In this document: positions 9,072 through 17,353 of the stretch, in pieces
Position numbering within the stretch: position 1 is the stretch's first letter
Layout: each line of letters starts with the position of its first letter
Assembly: GCA_030430075.1 (NCBI GenBank)
Contig: JAUIGN010000033.1
Location: 25,706-89,705 of the forward strand
DNA length: 64,000 nt
Direction: 5' to 3'
From: a bacterium
Lineage (GTDB): Bacteria > Planctomycetota > Planctomycetia > Pirellulales > Pirellulaceae
Program-made: the position numbers and the translations under genes
Notes under the pieces: generated by a model
The model's database searches: none
Told to the model about the DNA's origin: nothing
Seen by the model: only the letters and a program-made list of their open reading frames with translations

Positions 9072-9974
9072 ATGAAGAGAACGGCTACCATTGTTAACCA
9101 TCGATCGGGCGGTTGGGCCCGTTACGCCTCCCAGATCACTCGACTGGCCAGGCAAGGCAATTCCCCGATCATCAATACGGGCGGCGACGCGCCGCTGGCC
9201 GAGCTGCTCTGTCATGCGATTGACGACGGGTGCGAACGGCTGATTGTCGCAGGCGGTGACGGTTCGATTTCTCGGATCGTCAACGTGTTGGCTCCCGATT
9301 TCAGTCGAGTCGAACTGGCGATTCTACCGCTGGGAACCGGCAATGACTTCTCCCGTTCGATCGGCGTCATCGGCGACCCGCTCGCGGCGGCCTGGGAAAT
9401 TGCCGTCGAGGCGTCTGCGACGCCGCTCGATGTTGTCCGAGTCAACCGAGGCTCTGATTCCTATTTCGTCAACGCGGCGACCGGTGGTTTCGGGGGCAAG
9501 GTGAGCACCGACGTGCGCGACGTGGACAAGCAGCGGTGGGGTTCCGTCGCCTACTGGATGACCGCGTTCGCCAAGCTGGGTGACGTGGCCTCGTACGAGA
9601 TTCGTCTCGAATTGGACCATGATTCTATCTCAGTCAAGCTTTTCAGCGTAGCCATCACCAATGGGCGGTACGTGGGGGGCGGCTTTCCGATCGCGCCCGC
9701 GGCGTTCGTCAACGACGGGTTGTTGAACGTCACGTTGATCCCCGAGTTGCCGCCTTTGGAATTGCTGGCCGCCGGTGTCGATTTCACGCTCGGACGAAAC
9801 CAGACGACCAACCCCGCCAAGACCTTCCAAACGACCCGACTGCGAATTCACTCCGAACCCGATATGCCGTTCAGTCTGGATGGCGAACCAACCTGTGCGA
9901 TCGACGCCGACTTCGAGGTGCTACCGGGAGTCCTCTCTGTCGCCTGCGGACCCCACCCCGCTGCCGTGCAGTGA
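9072..9974 (+). CDS. Diacylglycerol/lipid kinase of the DagK/YegS family
   Basis: 300 aa. The DAGK catalytic domain shows VNHRSGGW near the N terminus, the nucleotide-binding VAGGDGSISRIVN (about residue 59) and LPLGTGNDFSRSIG (about residue 87), then FVNAATGGFGG. This is the soluble bacterial YegS/DgkB fold, which phosphorylates diacylglycerol or a related lipid with ATP to give phosphatidate. No signal peptide; expected to be cytoplasmic and peripherally membrane-bound. No good Shine-Dalgarno precedes the ATG at 9072, but the start fits the family. It is followed on the same strand by VTT, CdsA-like and CDP-alcohol transferase genes, so phosphatidate entry into phospholipid synthesis is the likely role. 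Confidence 0.92.
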   Translation: MKRTATIVNHRSGGWARYASQITRLARQGNSPIINTGGDAPLAELLCHAIDDGCERLIVAGGDGSISRIVNVLAPDFSRVELAILPLGTGNDFSRSIGVIGDPLAAAWEIAVEASATPLDVVRVNRGSDSYFVNAATGGFGGKVSTDVRDVDKQRWGSVAYWMTAFAKLGDVASYEIRLELDHDSISVKLFSVAITNGRYVGGGFPIAPAAFVNDGLLNVTLIPELPPLELLAAGVDFTLGRNQTTNPAKTFQTTRLRIHSEPDMPFSLDGEPTCAIDADFEVLPGVLSVACGPHPAAVQ

Positions 9975-10360
9975 TGAAACGGGCCGGACAAGGTCGGCTT
10001 TGGCTCCCTGATAACGCAGCGCGCTTGGACGGACGGCCGGCCAATCGGCACCCAAGCTGAAGTGTCCACAATCCACCGGTGGCAACGCCACCGCCACACA
10101 TCGAAGGAGCTCGTCCGGAACATAGATCAGCCGCTGCGTGTAACCCCGGGGCGATGCATCAGCCGTTGGGCGTTGGGCCCGGTTCCGTCGAATACTGCAC
10201 CAACGAAGCGCCAACGCGTTCCTGCTGATCGGCGCGGCGTTCTGGGTGAGTCCACCGAAAATGACGGCCAAACAGCGGCTTGCACTGATTCTTTGTTCGT
10301 TCGTCAATGATCCAGGCTAGAATCTGAATCGCTCCCACACCATGTGCGCACGGTGCGCGC
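9975..10360. other. Intergenic region with a family A repeat
   Basis: 386 bp without a supportable gene. The central part (10156-10222) is a diverged copy of the family A dispersed repeat. The rest shows no feature I can name apart from the expected promoter for the VTT gene. Confidence 0.5.
10156..10222 (-). repeat. Family A dispersed repeat, diverged copy
   Basis: Reads GCATCAGCCGTTGGGCGTT at the left end and GCGCCAACGCGTTCC at the right end, with GGTTCCGT in the middle. This is the reverse complement of the copies at 20298 and 31477 and the same orientation as the copy at 34939. Confidence 0.7.
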
Positions 10361-11173
10361 ATGGCACAATCTGAGACTCCGCATCTGACCATGGAACTTG
10401 TCGTCGAGAAGATTACCAGGCGGCGACTGGCGTGGTTGGCCTGCCTGCTTGTCGGGGCCATCGGGCTCTGGCTGGCCCTGCGTCACTATGTCGGACTCGA
10501 AACGCTGGTCGCGCACGAGCGATGGTTGCGGGAGGCCATTGATGCGCGGCCGATCCGGGCTTTTGCCATTTCGTTCGTCGTCTACATTGTGATGTCGCTG
10601 ATACCCGGCCTGGCCGGCAAGTCGGTCGTCTTCGGCTGGTTATTGGGTTTCGTCCAAGGCCTGATCGTCGTCAATTTCGGGCTCACCGTCGCAGCAATCG
10701 CCGGCCTGCTGTTAAGTCGGTACTTGCTCCGCGACCTGGTCGAAGAACATCTCAGTTGGTTCATGCTGCGGCTGCGTCGTCGGACGAGACCCGTCGATAG
10801 CACGTTTCTGCTCACCCTGCGGCTGCTGCACGCGCCGTTTTCAGTCGTCAATTACGCACTGGGCGCGACCGACGTCAGCGTCAAGCGATTCTGGTGGACC
10901 ACGCAGCTTGGCGTCCTGCCAGGCAACATCGCCTTCGTGCTGGCCGGCGCCAGCCTGCCCTCATTGCGGCAGCTCCAGGAACAGGGGATTTGGAGTATCG
11001 TTAACCTGCCATTGCTGGCCGGCCTGACCGCCGCTGGATTCGCGCCGATTGTGGTACGCTGGGCGGTGCAGCGCAACCTGCAAGCGGGACAGCGCCGGCC
11101 ACCCGGCACGGCCGGCAGCCGGCAACGCGAGCCTGAATCTGGCACTGAGCGTTCGCAGTCGATTGAACCGTGA
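10361..11173 (+). CDS. VTT-domain (TVP38/TMEM64 or DedA-like) membrane protein
   Basis: 270 aa, about five or six TM segments (near residues 24-40, 65-85, 88-125, 150-190 and 205-225). The VTT core is visible as PGLAGKSVVFGWLLGFVQG with a re-entrant pattern, then LLTLRLLHAPFSVVNYALG and QLGVLPGNIAFVLAG. VTT proteins include lipid scramblases and DedA envelope-homeostasis proteins. Start at 10361 or at the internal ATG 10391; neither has a clear ribosome-binding site. Neighbours are a lipid kinase upstream and two phospholipid-synthesis enzymes downstream, which supports a role in lipid transport or membrane homeostasis, but the substrate is unknown. Confidence 0.82.
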   Translation: MAQSETPHLTMELVVEKITRRRLAWLACLLVGAIGLWLALRHYVGLETLVAHERWLREAIDARPIRAFAISFVVYIVMSLIPGLAGKSVVFGWLLGFVQGLIVVNFGLTVAAIAGLLLSRYLLRDLVEEHLSWFMLRLRRRTRPVDSTFLLTLRLLHAPFSVVNYALGATDVSVKRFWWTTQLGVLPGNIAFVLAGASLPSLRQLQEQGIWSIVNLPLLAGLTAAGFAPIVVRWAVQRNLQAGQRRPPGTAGSRQREPESGTERSQSIEP

Positions 11174-11310
11174 CCGATGGCCGGGTCACCGCGAGCGGCC
11201 GCGAACCTGTTTCATTTGGCATGCACCACCAGCCGGGAAGGGAGAACGCCGTTCGTGACTTCGGCTGAGACAAGATTACCCTGCACCCCAAATCGAGGTA
11301 CCGGCACGCC

Positions 11311-12267
11311 ATGAACGGATTCGCCCCACCAAGCTCGAATGTTGTCTGGGTGGTGAGCGCCATTCTGGCAACGCTGCTGGCCGGGACGGCGGTGCGGTTG
11401 CTGGCCCACTGGCGCGCACCCAGCGACCAGACGCGACGACGCCTGGCGAGCTTGCGTTCCTGGTGGATCGTGGCCATGGTGATGTGCCTGGCAGCGCTCG
11501 CCGGATTGGGGCTCAGCGTGCTTCTCTTCGCCATGATCAGCTCGCTGGCACTCCACGAATGCCTGCGGTTGGTTGCCGGCCCGTCATCCCGACCCGTCAA
11601 GCTACTGGCCTTTGGCCTGATTCCCCTGCACTACGGTCTGGTCTGGTGGGGATGGCGCGAGGTGTCGGGGTTGTTTCTCCCCACAGCCGCGGTGATGGTC
11701 GTCAGCCTGGGGCTGATTTGCGAACAGCGGACCAAGGGGTACCTGCTGTCAGCGGCAAGCTGCGTGTGGGGCCTGTTGGTGACGACCTACCTGCCGTCCC
11801 ACGCCGTGATGCTGTTCGCGTTGCCCGAGTCGACGAATACGGTCGCGGGCGGCCCGGGCTGGTTTCTCTTGCTGATCCTGCTGACCGAATCAAACGACAT
11901 CATGCAGGCCCTGGTTGGACGCCGGTTGGGCCGCCGCAAACTGGCGTCGGTGGTTTCGCCGCACAAGACCTGGGAAGGGTTCGCCGGCGGAATGGCGGCC
12001 ACGATTCTGCTTGCCGTCCTGCTGGCACCTCGCCTGACGCCGCTGATCCCCTGGCAAGCCGGCTTGGCCGGTTTCGTGATCTCCTGCGGCGGCTTGCTGG
12101 GCGATCTGAACATCTCGGCCCTGAAACGGGATGCGGGCGTGAAAGACAGTGGAACGCTCCTGACGGGGCAAGGCGGAATCCTGGACCGGATCGACAGCCT
12201 GACCTACACCGCGCCCCTGTTTTACTACTTCGTGCGAATCCTGCTCTTGCCGACGATGACTCCATGA
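11311..12267 (+). CDS. Phosphatidate cytidylyltransferase-like protein (CdsA/YnbB family)
   Basis: 318 aa with eight or so TM helices. It should make CDP-diacylglycerol from phosphatidate and CTP in the inner membrane. Visible family blocks are PHKTWEGFAGG (about residue 215) and the C-terminal signature from SALKRDAGVKDSG through LDRIDSLTYTAPLFYY (about residues 269-310). Inside the signature the usual P-x-H-G-G reads T-G-Q-G-G, so two positions differ, while the Lys-Asp and Asp-Arg-x-Asp residues remain. The stop overlaps the start of the next gene as ATGA, a sign of translational coupling with a CDP-alcohol transferase. E. coli ynbB/ynbA pair the same two families. Confidence 0.9.
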   Translation: MNGFAPPSSNVVWVVSAILATLLAGTAVRLLAHWRAPSDQTRRRLASLRSWWIVAMVMCLAALAGLGLSVLLFAMISSLALHECLRLVAGPSSRPVKLLAFGLIPLHYGLVWWGWREVSGLFLPTAAVMVVSLGLICEQRTKGYLLSAASCVWGLLVTTYLPSHAVMLFALPESTNTVAGGPGWFLLLILLTESNDIMQALVGRRLGRRKLASVVSPHKTWEGFAGGMAATILLAVLLAPRLTPLIPWQAGLAGFVISCGGLLGDLNISALKRDAGVKDSGTLLTGQGGILDRIDSLTYTAPLFYYFVRILLLPTMTP

Positions 12268-12896
12268 CCGACAACGCGACAACTTCCAACGACCGGCAAC
12301 CGCCCAACGGGGAACCGGCCGACCGCTGGCTCACGATCCCCAACCTGCTATGCATGGTACGGTTTCTCGGTGCCTTCGGACTGATCCCGCTGGCCTTGGC
12401 GGAGAAGCCGGTTGCCTTCATCGTCACCTACGTGGCGCTCACGTCGACCGACTGGGTTGACGGCAAGTTGGCCCGCTGGCTGAATCAAGAATCGAAGATT
12501 GGCCCGAGGTTGGACACGCTGGCGGACGTAACCATGTACGGCGGGCTGCTCTTCGGCCTGGTCTGGTTGTTCGGCAGCACGCTGGCCAAGGAATGGATCC
12601 TGATCGGCCTGGCCGTCTGCAGCTATGCCTTGTCCTGCCTGGCCAGCCTCGTGAAATTCCAACACATCCCCAGCTACCACACGCGGGCAGCCAAGATCTC
12701 CTGGTTGCTTGTTCTGCTGGGGACGGCGGCCCTGTTTGCCGATTGGTCGATCTGGCCGCTGCGCGTGGCCGGCGTCGCCATCCTCTTCACCAATCTGGAA
12801 GCCTTATTGATCACGCTGCTGCTTCCGCAGCGACTGGAGGACGTCGCGTCGCTCTGGCACGCCCTGCGACGCATGCCAGACCAATCAGGCAGTTAG
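12264..12896 (+). CDS. CDP-alcohol phosphatidyltransferase
   Basis: 210 aa. The ATG at 12264 overlaps the upstream TGA by four bases (ATGA); a longer in-frame ORF from 11463 runs through the upstream gene and is not real. The CDP-alcohol transferase motif D-G-x2-A-R-x8-G-x3-D-x3-D is complete in DGKLARWLNQESKIGP followed by RLDTLAD (about residues 66-88). Five or six hydrophobic helices follow. The family transfers a phosphatidyl group from CDP-diacylglycerol to glycerol-3-phosphate, serine, inositol phosphate or similar acceptors; which one applies here is not clear from sequence. It would use the product of the coupled CdsA-like enzyme. Confidence 0.92.
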   Translation: MTDNATTSNDRQPPNGEPADRWLTIPNLLCMVRFLGAFGLIPLALAEKPVAFIVTYVALTSTDWVDGKLARWLNQESKIGPRLDTLADVTMYGGLLFGLVWLFGSTLAKEWILIGLAVCSYALSCLASLVKFQHIPSYHTRAAKISWLLVLLGTAALFADWSIWPLRVAGVAILFTNLEALLITLLLPQRLEDVASLWHALRRMPDQSGS

Positions 12897-12939
12897 GCCC
12901 GCCCGTCGACCTGCAGGGTCTGCCTGATGAACCGACCAG

Positions 12940-13785
12940 TCACTGGCCGGCTTCCGCGGGCGGCCCGTTTGCCGCAGCCTCCTCGGCCGACTCCTCAGCT
13001 GCCGCCTCGGAACCCGCCGGTTCGTCGTCGGGCTGGCGGTCGCCATCGCCCACCCCATCCGCACCGTCACGATCTGCTGCGTCAGCGGCGTCGCTCGTCC
13101 CGGCCTGGCCCGCGTCACGCTCGGGCCGCCGGCGTCCTCGACCACCTGGAGTTCCGGCGCCTGGAGGCCCGCCACCGGCACCCTCCGCCGACTCGCCGGC
13201 GGTGGACGGGTTGGCTTCTCCTTCGAGGCCAAGGGTGATTTCACCGCCCTGCTCCTCCACCATGATTCGTAGCGGCGAGGTGTCGAAGGAGGCGTACTTA
13301 TCGGGCGTCAACAACGGCGGAGGACCGAACATCGGATTGACATTCGGGTCGTAGCCTTTGACCGTCACCTGGTGCTCACCAACATAGGCGCCATCCAGGA
13401 AATCACCATTGAGGTGAGTGAGCAGCTTGAAGTTGCCTTGCTCGTCGCTGGACGCGATCGCCCCACCCCAATCCCCGTCAGCAGGCCGTGTGGCAATGAC
13501 CGCGTTCGGCAACGGTTCCCCATTGAACAGCACCCGCCCGGCCACACCGACGCGTGCCGGTCGGGCGACATGCGATAGCCACTGGACCCCGTCATAGATC
13601 CCGAAGAACACAAATCCGCCAACCACCGCCAGTCCGATTGGAACGACGACCATCAGGATCGCGCCGGGGCGCACTCGGGCCGCCCCATTGCCCGACCCCC
13701 CATTGCCCGACACTCCATCACTCGACGACCCGCTTCCCGGCTCGGTGGCCGATTCTGGAACGGCCTGCCCGCTTTCATCGCTCAT
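12940..13785 (-). CDS. Membrane-anchored transthyretin-like (carboxypeptidase regulatory-like) protein
   Basis: 281 aa. A Gly/Ser-rich N terminus is followed by one TM helix (about residues 40-62, GAILMVVVPIGLAVVGGFVF). A beta-sandwich of the carboxypeptidase-regulatory/transthyretin type follows: VAGRVLFNGEPLPNAVIAT, then DEQGNFKLLT and VGEHQVTVKGYD. The last 100 residues are Gly/Ala/Glu/Asp-rich and probably disordered. Such proteins are common in planctomycetes, often near DUF1559 and CRTAC1 genes; their role is unknown. Its ATG overlaps the stop of the upstream CRTAC1 gene as ATGA, so the two are coupled. Confidence 0.8.
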   Translation of the reverse strand: MSDESGQAVPESATEPGSGSSSDGVSGNGGSGNGAARVRPGAILMVVVPIGLAVVGGFVFFGIYDGVQWLSHVARPARVGVAGRVLFNGEPLPNAVIATRPADGDWGGAIASSDEQGNFKLLTHLNGDFLDGAYVGEHQVTVKGYDPNVNPMFGPPPLLTPDKYASFDTSPLRIMVEEQGGEITLGLEGEANPSTAGESAEGAGGGPPGAGTPGGRGRRRPERDAGQAGTSDAADAADRDGADGVGDGDRQPDDEPAGSEAAAEESAEEAAANGPPAEAGQ

Positions 13786-15584
13786 CGTTGTCCACCTTGT
13801 GAAAAGGAGCGTACTGTGTCCTCGGACGCCAACGGTTGAATAACAGTATACGAGCCGCCCGGCTGAACGCCATTCAATTCACTGACGGAACCATCGGGCC
13901 ACCGAACGTTCAAGTCGACGCTGGATACATCCGCCGGCACGGCAAACAGTTTTCTTGGATCGTGAGCGGACAGGTAACTTCCTCCGCCTTTGACCTGGAG
14001 CACCTGGCGGTGGTCACCGGCCCGCAGCGTCAGGGTGCTGCCAATCGCGTCGCGATTGGATTGGGTTCCGACGAGCCGGATGGAAATCGAACGTCGACCG
14101 TCGTCTTCCGCCGCGGACGACAGCCCGGGTCGGTATCGCTCATTGCACAGCAGGCTCGGCGGACCATCCCGGTGTCCCATCACAAGATCCTGGTCGCCAT
14201 CGTTGTCCAGGTCGGCAACCGCCAGTGCCCGACCGGTGTGCGGCTGCTGGAAGTAGTCACCGGCCTGCTCGCCCACCAAGGCGAACCGACCGCCGCCCGT
14301 GTTGTGATAGAGCAGTGCGGGCTGGGCGTGATCGACATCGGGACGGTTCTCGTCAACATGGCCGTTGATCACGACCAGGTCCAACCTGCCGTCCAGGTCG
14401 AAGTCGGCCAAGGCCGTCCCCCAGCCGACCCACGGCAGTCCCGCGGCATACAGCCCGCGCTGCTGGCTGACCTCTTGGAACTGCCCGCTCCCCAGATTCT
14501 CGTAGTACGCGTTATGCTCGCCCTCAAAGTTCGTCACGAACAGTTCCGGGAGCCCATCGCCACTGACATCGGCCGCATCGACGCCCATCCCGGCCTGCAT
14601 GCCGCCCAGGTAGTCGTAGGCCACACCGGACGCCTCGGAAGCATCCGCAAACATTCCATGGCCCTGGTTCAAGAACATCGAATTGGCATTCAGGTCGTTT
14701 CCGACATAGAGATCGATGGTGCCATTGCCGTCAAGATCGGCCGCCACCACACCCTGCGATCGGCCCGGGCGCTGCGCTAACCCGACGTCGGCCGCCCGAT
14801 CTTCGAAACGGTCGTCGCCCAGGTTCCTGAGCAGGGCATCCGCAGCCGGTTTGACGGTCAAGGGGCTGCAGTAGTAGCGCAGATCGCGCGACCGGTCACC
14901 GCACCATCGATTCTCCTCAAGCGTCCACTGGCCGTAGTTGCAGACGTAGATATCGAGCAACCCATCGCCATCATAGTCCAACATGGCGGCACTGGTCGCC
15001 CAGCCCGGATCCGCCATACCGGACGCCTCATCCAGCTTCGTGAATGTGCCGTCACCCTGGTTGCGGTAGAGGACATTCGCTCCGTAACAAGCGACATAGA
15101 CGTCCGGAAACCCGTCATTGTCGAAGTCTCCGTAGGTGACTCCGGCTCCGTAGCCGTTGTGGCCCAATCCGCACCGTTGGGTGACATCCTCGAATGTCCA
15201 GGCATCCACGTTGCGGTAGAAGCGGTCAGCCGGCTGGGAACGATCCGCATCGAGGGGAAAAGGCGTTCCGGTAGCAAAATACAAGTCGCTGCGCCCGTCC
15301 AGGTCGTAATCGAAGGCCGCCAGGCCGCTCCCGTTGGCGGCCGGGAAGGGTTTCACAGGCGAAGTGCCCGAAGCATGTCGAAAGTCAATCCCAACCCCCT
15401 CGATGGTGCGAAACCAGACCGGCCCGGTCACCATCGGACCATTCACCTCACCGGGCGGAGCATCGCTCCGTAGTGATGATGCCGGCGGATCCTTGGCGAC
15501 GACAGCCGGGCTGCTCTCCGGATCACGACACCCGGCCAGCAACCCGACCAGCAGGAAGAAGATCACGGGGCGGCGATTTGGCAT
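13782..15584 (-). CDS. CRTAC1-type lipoprotein (FG-GAP/VCBS repeats, ASPIC-UnbV C terminus)
   Basis: 600 aa from the ATG at 15584, which begins a lipoprotein signal (MPNRRPVIFFLLVGLLAGC, lipobox LAGC). The frame is open further upstream, but that extension would bury the signal. Repeats with the Ca-binding pattern D-x-D-x-D-G follow: FDYDLDGRSDLYFATG, GDFDNDGFPDVYVACYG, LDYDGDGLLDIYVCNYG, ADLDGNGTIDLYVGND, ADLDNDGDQDLVMGH. This predicts a seven-bladed beta-propeller. The C terminus carries the ASPIC/UnbV block with NRDAIGSTLTLRAGDHR and GGGSYLSAHDPRKLF. Function is unknown in bacteria. It overlaps the TTR-like gene downstream (ATGA) and lies 140 bp after a TPR gene on the same strand. Confidence 0.9.
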   Translation of the reverse strand: MPNRRPVIFFLLVGLLAGCRDPESSPAVVAKDPPASSLRSDAPPGEVNGPMVTGPVWFRTIEGVGIDFRHASGTSPVKPFPAANGSGLAAFDYDLDGRSDLYFATGTPFPLDADRSQPADRFYRNVDAWTFEDVTQRCGLGHNGYGAGVTYGDFDNDGFPDVYVACYGANVLYRNQGDGTFTKLDEASGMADPGWATSAAMLDYDGDGLLDIYVCNYGQWTLEENRWCGDRSRDLRYYCSPLTVKPAADALLRNLGDDRFEDRAADVGLAQRPGRSQGVVAADLDGNGTIDLYVGNDLNANSMFLNQGHGMFADASEASGVAYDYLGGMQAGMGVDAADVSGDGLPELFVTNFEGEHNAYYENLGSGQFQEVSQQRGLYAAGLPWVGWGTALADFDLDGRLDLVVINGHVDENRPDVDHAQPALLYHNTGGGRFALVGEQAGDYFQQPHTGRALAVADLDNDGDQDLVMGHRDGPPSLLCNERYRPGLSSAAEDDGRRSISIRLVGTQSNRDAIGSTLTLRAGDHRQVLQVKGGGSYLSAHDPRKLFAVPADVSSVDLNVRWPDGSVSELNGVQPGGSYTVIQPLASEDTVRSFSQGGQR

Positions 15585-15724
15585 GGTACGGCGATCGTCG
15601 AGGAGAAGAATAGAAAGCGAAAACGATTCATGGTGGCGCTCTGAGTGGGCCGCTCCAGGATGACGAACGACCCCACGCAGGCCGGCTTGTGCTTTTTTCC
15701 CCGCGGGGCTTGGCGACCCGTCGA

Positions 15725-17053
15725 TCAATCGAACCTGGTGACGGGGACCCGCATCAGCGACGGCAACTTGCCGCTCCGGCGACGAATCCCGTCGGCCAGC
15801 TCGATCACGAACGGCTCCCCGGGAGCTTCTTCAACCAACTGCGTGACGAGAAGATCGGCCTGCAACCAGTTCCCTTCGTTTGCGAACCGGTGGGCGCGGA
15901 CGGCGCGGGCCCAAAACGAACCTGGCTGACTCACCAGGGCTTCTTCCAACATGGACAAGTGCTGCTCTTCACGCCGGAGTTCGGCCGTCTTTTCGCGCCA
16001 GCGATCAGCCGCCTCGGCATCGCCCAACAGCGTATAGGCGCGCTGCAACAAATAGGTCGTCCGGGACGGCAGGTTCTCTTCGCCCGTTATCGGCTCGAGC
16101 CACTCGATGGCCCCTTTCCCGTCGCCGGAAAGGAGTGCCAGATTGGCCAGTGAAGTCCGCGCCGAGAAGCTAACCGGCTCCAGTTTGATCGCCTCGCGCC
16201 AGGCGAGTGCCGCGTCCTCCGACCTGCCCAACTGCGAAGCGGCATCCCCCAAGAGCGTGAACGCCGTCCCCGACGGCCCGTCCGCGACGCTCCGTTTCAA
16301 CGGCTCCAGTGCCTCTGCCGGTTTTCCCAACCGCAGCAACACGCGCCCGTAGCGCAAGTAGAACTCGGCGGGGGTGATCTGCACGTTCTCCGCCTGCGGA
16401 TCCTCTTGCAGGACCTGGGCAAATGCATCCGCCGCTTCGCGGTCGTTTCCCATGTCGCCGTGAATCGAACCGATCATCACCTGGCCGCGGGCGGCCTGGT
16501 CAGGGAGGGTGGCGAATTTTTGTGCGTTCGTCAACGCTTGCTGGAACCGGCCCAGGCGGATCTGGCAGGAGGCCAGCTCGTAAAGCGTATTCGGTTCGTC
16601 CGGCGTCAGTTGCAGGACGCGAACCAGCAGCCGCTCAGCCGAACTCCACTCACCCCGCAGCATATAGGCCCGCGCCAAGGCGTGCATGTCCTCCCTGCTG
16701 GCCGCGCCGATCGTGTCGAAAATCTGAATCGTTTCGTCAGGATATCCCAATTCCAGGAGCCCTCGAGCCTGAATCGCCAGAGCCCGAGAATTGCTCGGGT
16801 TGCGACCGAGGAACTTTCCGACCAGGTACATCGCGTACCGAGTCTCTCCTTGCTCTAACGCCTGTGCCGCCCGGGACAACTCCCGCTCCTGCCACCACAC
16901 CATCCCTAGCAGCAAGAGCACCAGTGCCACGCCTACCAGACACGCCCGCTTCAACCATCGACCACGGGCGCGAGGCGGCGGCGGTGATGATTCCGCACCG
17001 TCCGCGGGTAACGGCGTCGTTTTTTTTCGTTTGGAGCGCCTGGATCTGACCAT
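15725..17053 (-). CDS. Single-TM TPR protein paired with a CRTAC1 gene
   Basis: 442 aa from the ATG at 17053 (MVRSRRSKRKK). A basic N terminus precedes one TM helix at about residues 35-55 (LVGVALVLLLLGMVWWQE); the rest, outside the cytoplasm, is almost all TPR repeats, for example NSRALAIQARGLLELGYPDE, NTLYELASCQIRLGRFQQAL and SFSARTSLANLALLSGDGKG. TPR proteins bind partners; the constant pairing with FG-GAP/ASPIC genes here suggests one acts on or scaffolds the other. It resembles the TPR protein at 18937-20190 (shared VWWQE after the TM helix and RALA-ARGL-GY in the first repeat), so the two are paralogs. Divergent from the gene at 17354. Confidence 0.85.
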   Translation of the reverse strand: MVRSRRSKRKKTTPLPADGAESSPPPPRARGRWLKRACLVGVALVLLLLGMVWWQERELSRAAQALEQGETRYAMYLVGKFLGRNPSNSRALAIQARGLLELGYPDETIQIFDTIGAASREDMHALARAYMLRGEWSSAERLLVRVLQLTPDEPNTLYELASCQIRLGRFQQALTNAQKFATLPDQAARGQVMIGSIHGDMGNDREAADAFAQVLQEDPQAENVQITPAEFYLRYGRVLLRLGKPAEALEPLKRSVADGPSGTAFTLLGDAASQLGRSEDAALAWREAIKLEPVSFSARTSLANLALLSGDGKGAIEWLEPITGEENLPSRTTYLLQRAYTLLGDAEAADRWREKTAELRREEQHLSMLEEALVSQPGSFWARAVRAHRFANEGNWLQADLLVTQLVEEAPGEPFVIELADGIRRRSGKLPSLMRVPVTRFD

Positions 17054-17353
17054 CGATAAGACGAGTGCGGGAGACGGGATGCAGGAGAGCAATATGGCAC
17101 GGAGCACCTGTTCACCCGCCATTATCGCCCCTCGGTTCCTCGATTGTCCAGGTACGGGCCGTCCGGTGTTTGCCGCCCACCGCGGCACGCTACACTAAAG
17201 GATGGCTCGAGAAATCCTTCGGCATTTCACCTGCACCGCTGTCGCCCATCGGTGGAATGCCGGACCCGCCGCTGAACGGCGACCTCGAGGAACTTGGTCT
17301 TGAGTCGGCCCGCGGCCTTTGTCTCGAACGTCAATGCGAACCTGCGACCCGCT
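17054..17353. promoter_or_regulatory. Divergent promoter region between two TPR/FG-GAP transcription units
   Basis: 300 bp between a minus-strand TPR-CRTAC1-TTR unit and a plus-strand cytochrome/FG-GAP-TPR unit. The position requires promoters for both directions. I see no confident -35/-10 boxes, and none of the frames crossing it has family support. Confidence 0.35.

Noticed and set aside
11463..12896. 477-codon frame as the CDP-alcohol transferase
   Set aside because: Its first 267 codons run out of frame through the CdsA-like gene. The ATG at 12264 with ATGA overlap gives a normal family length.
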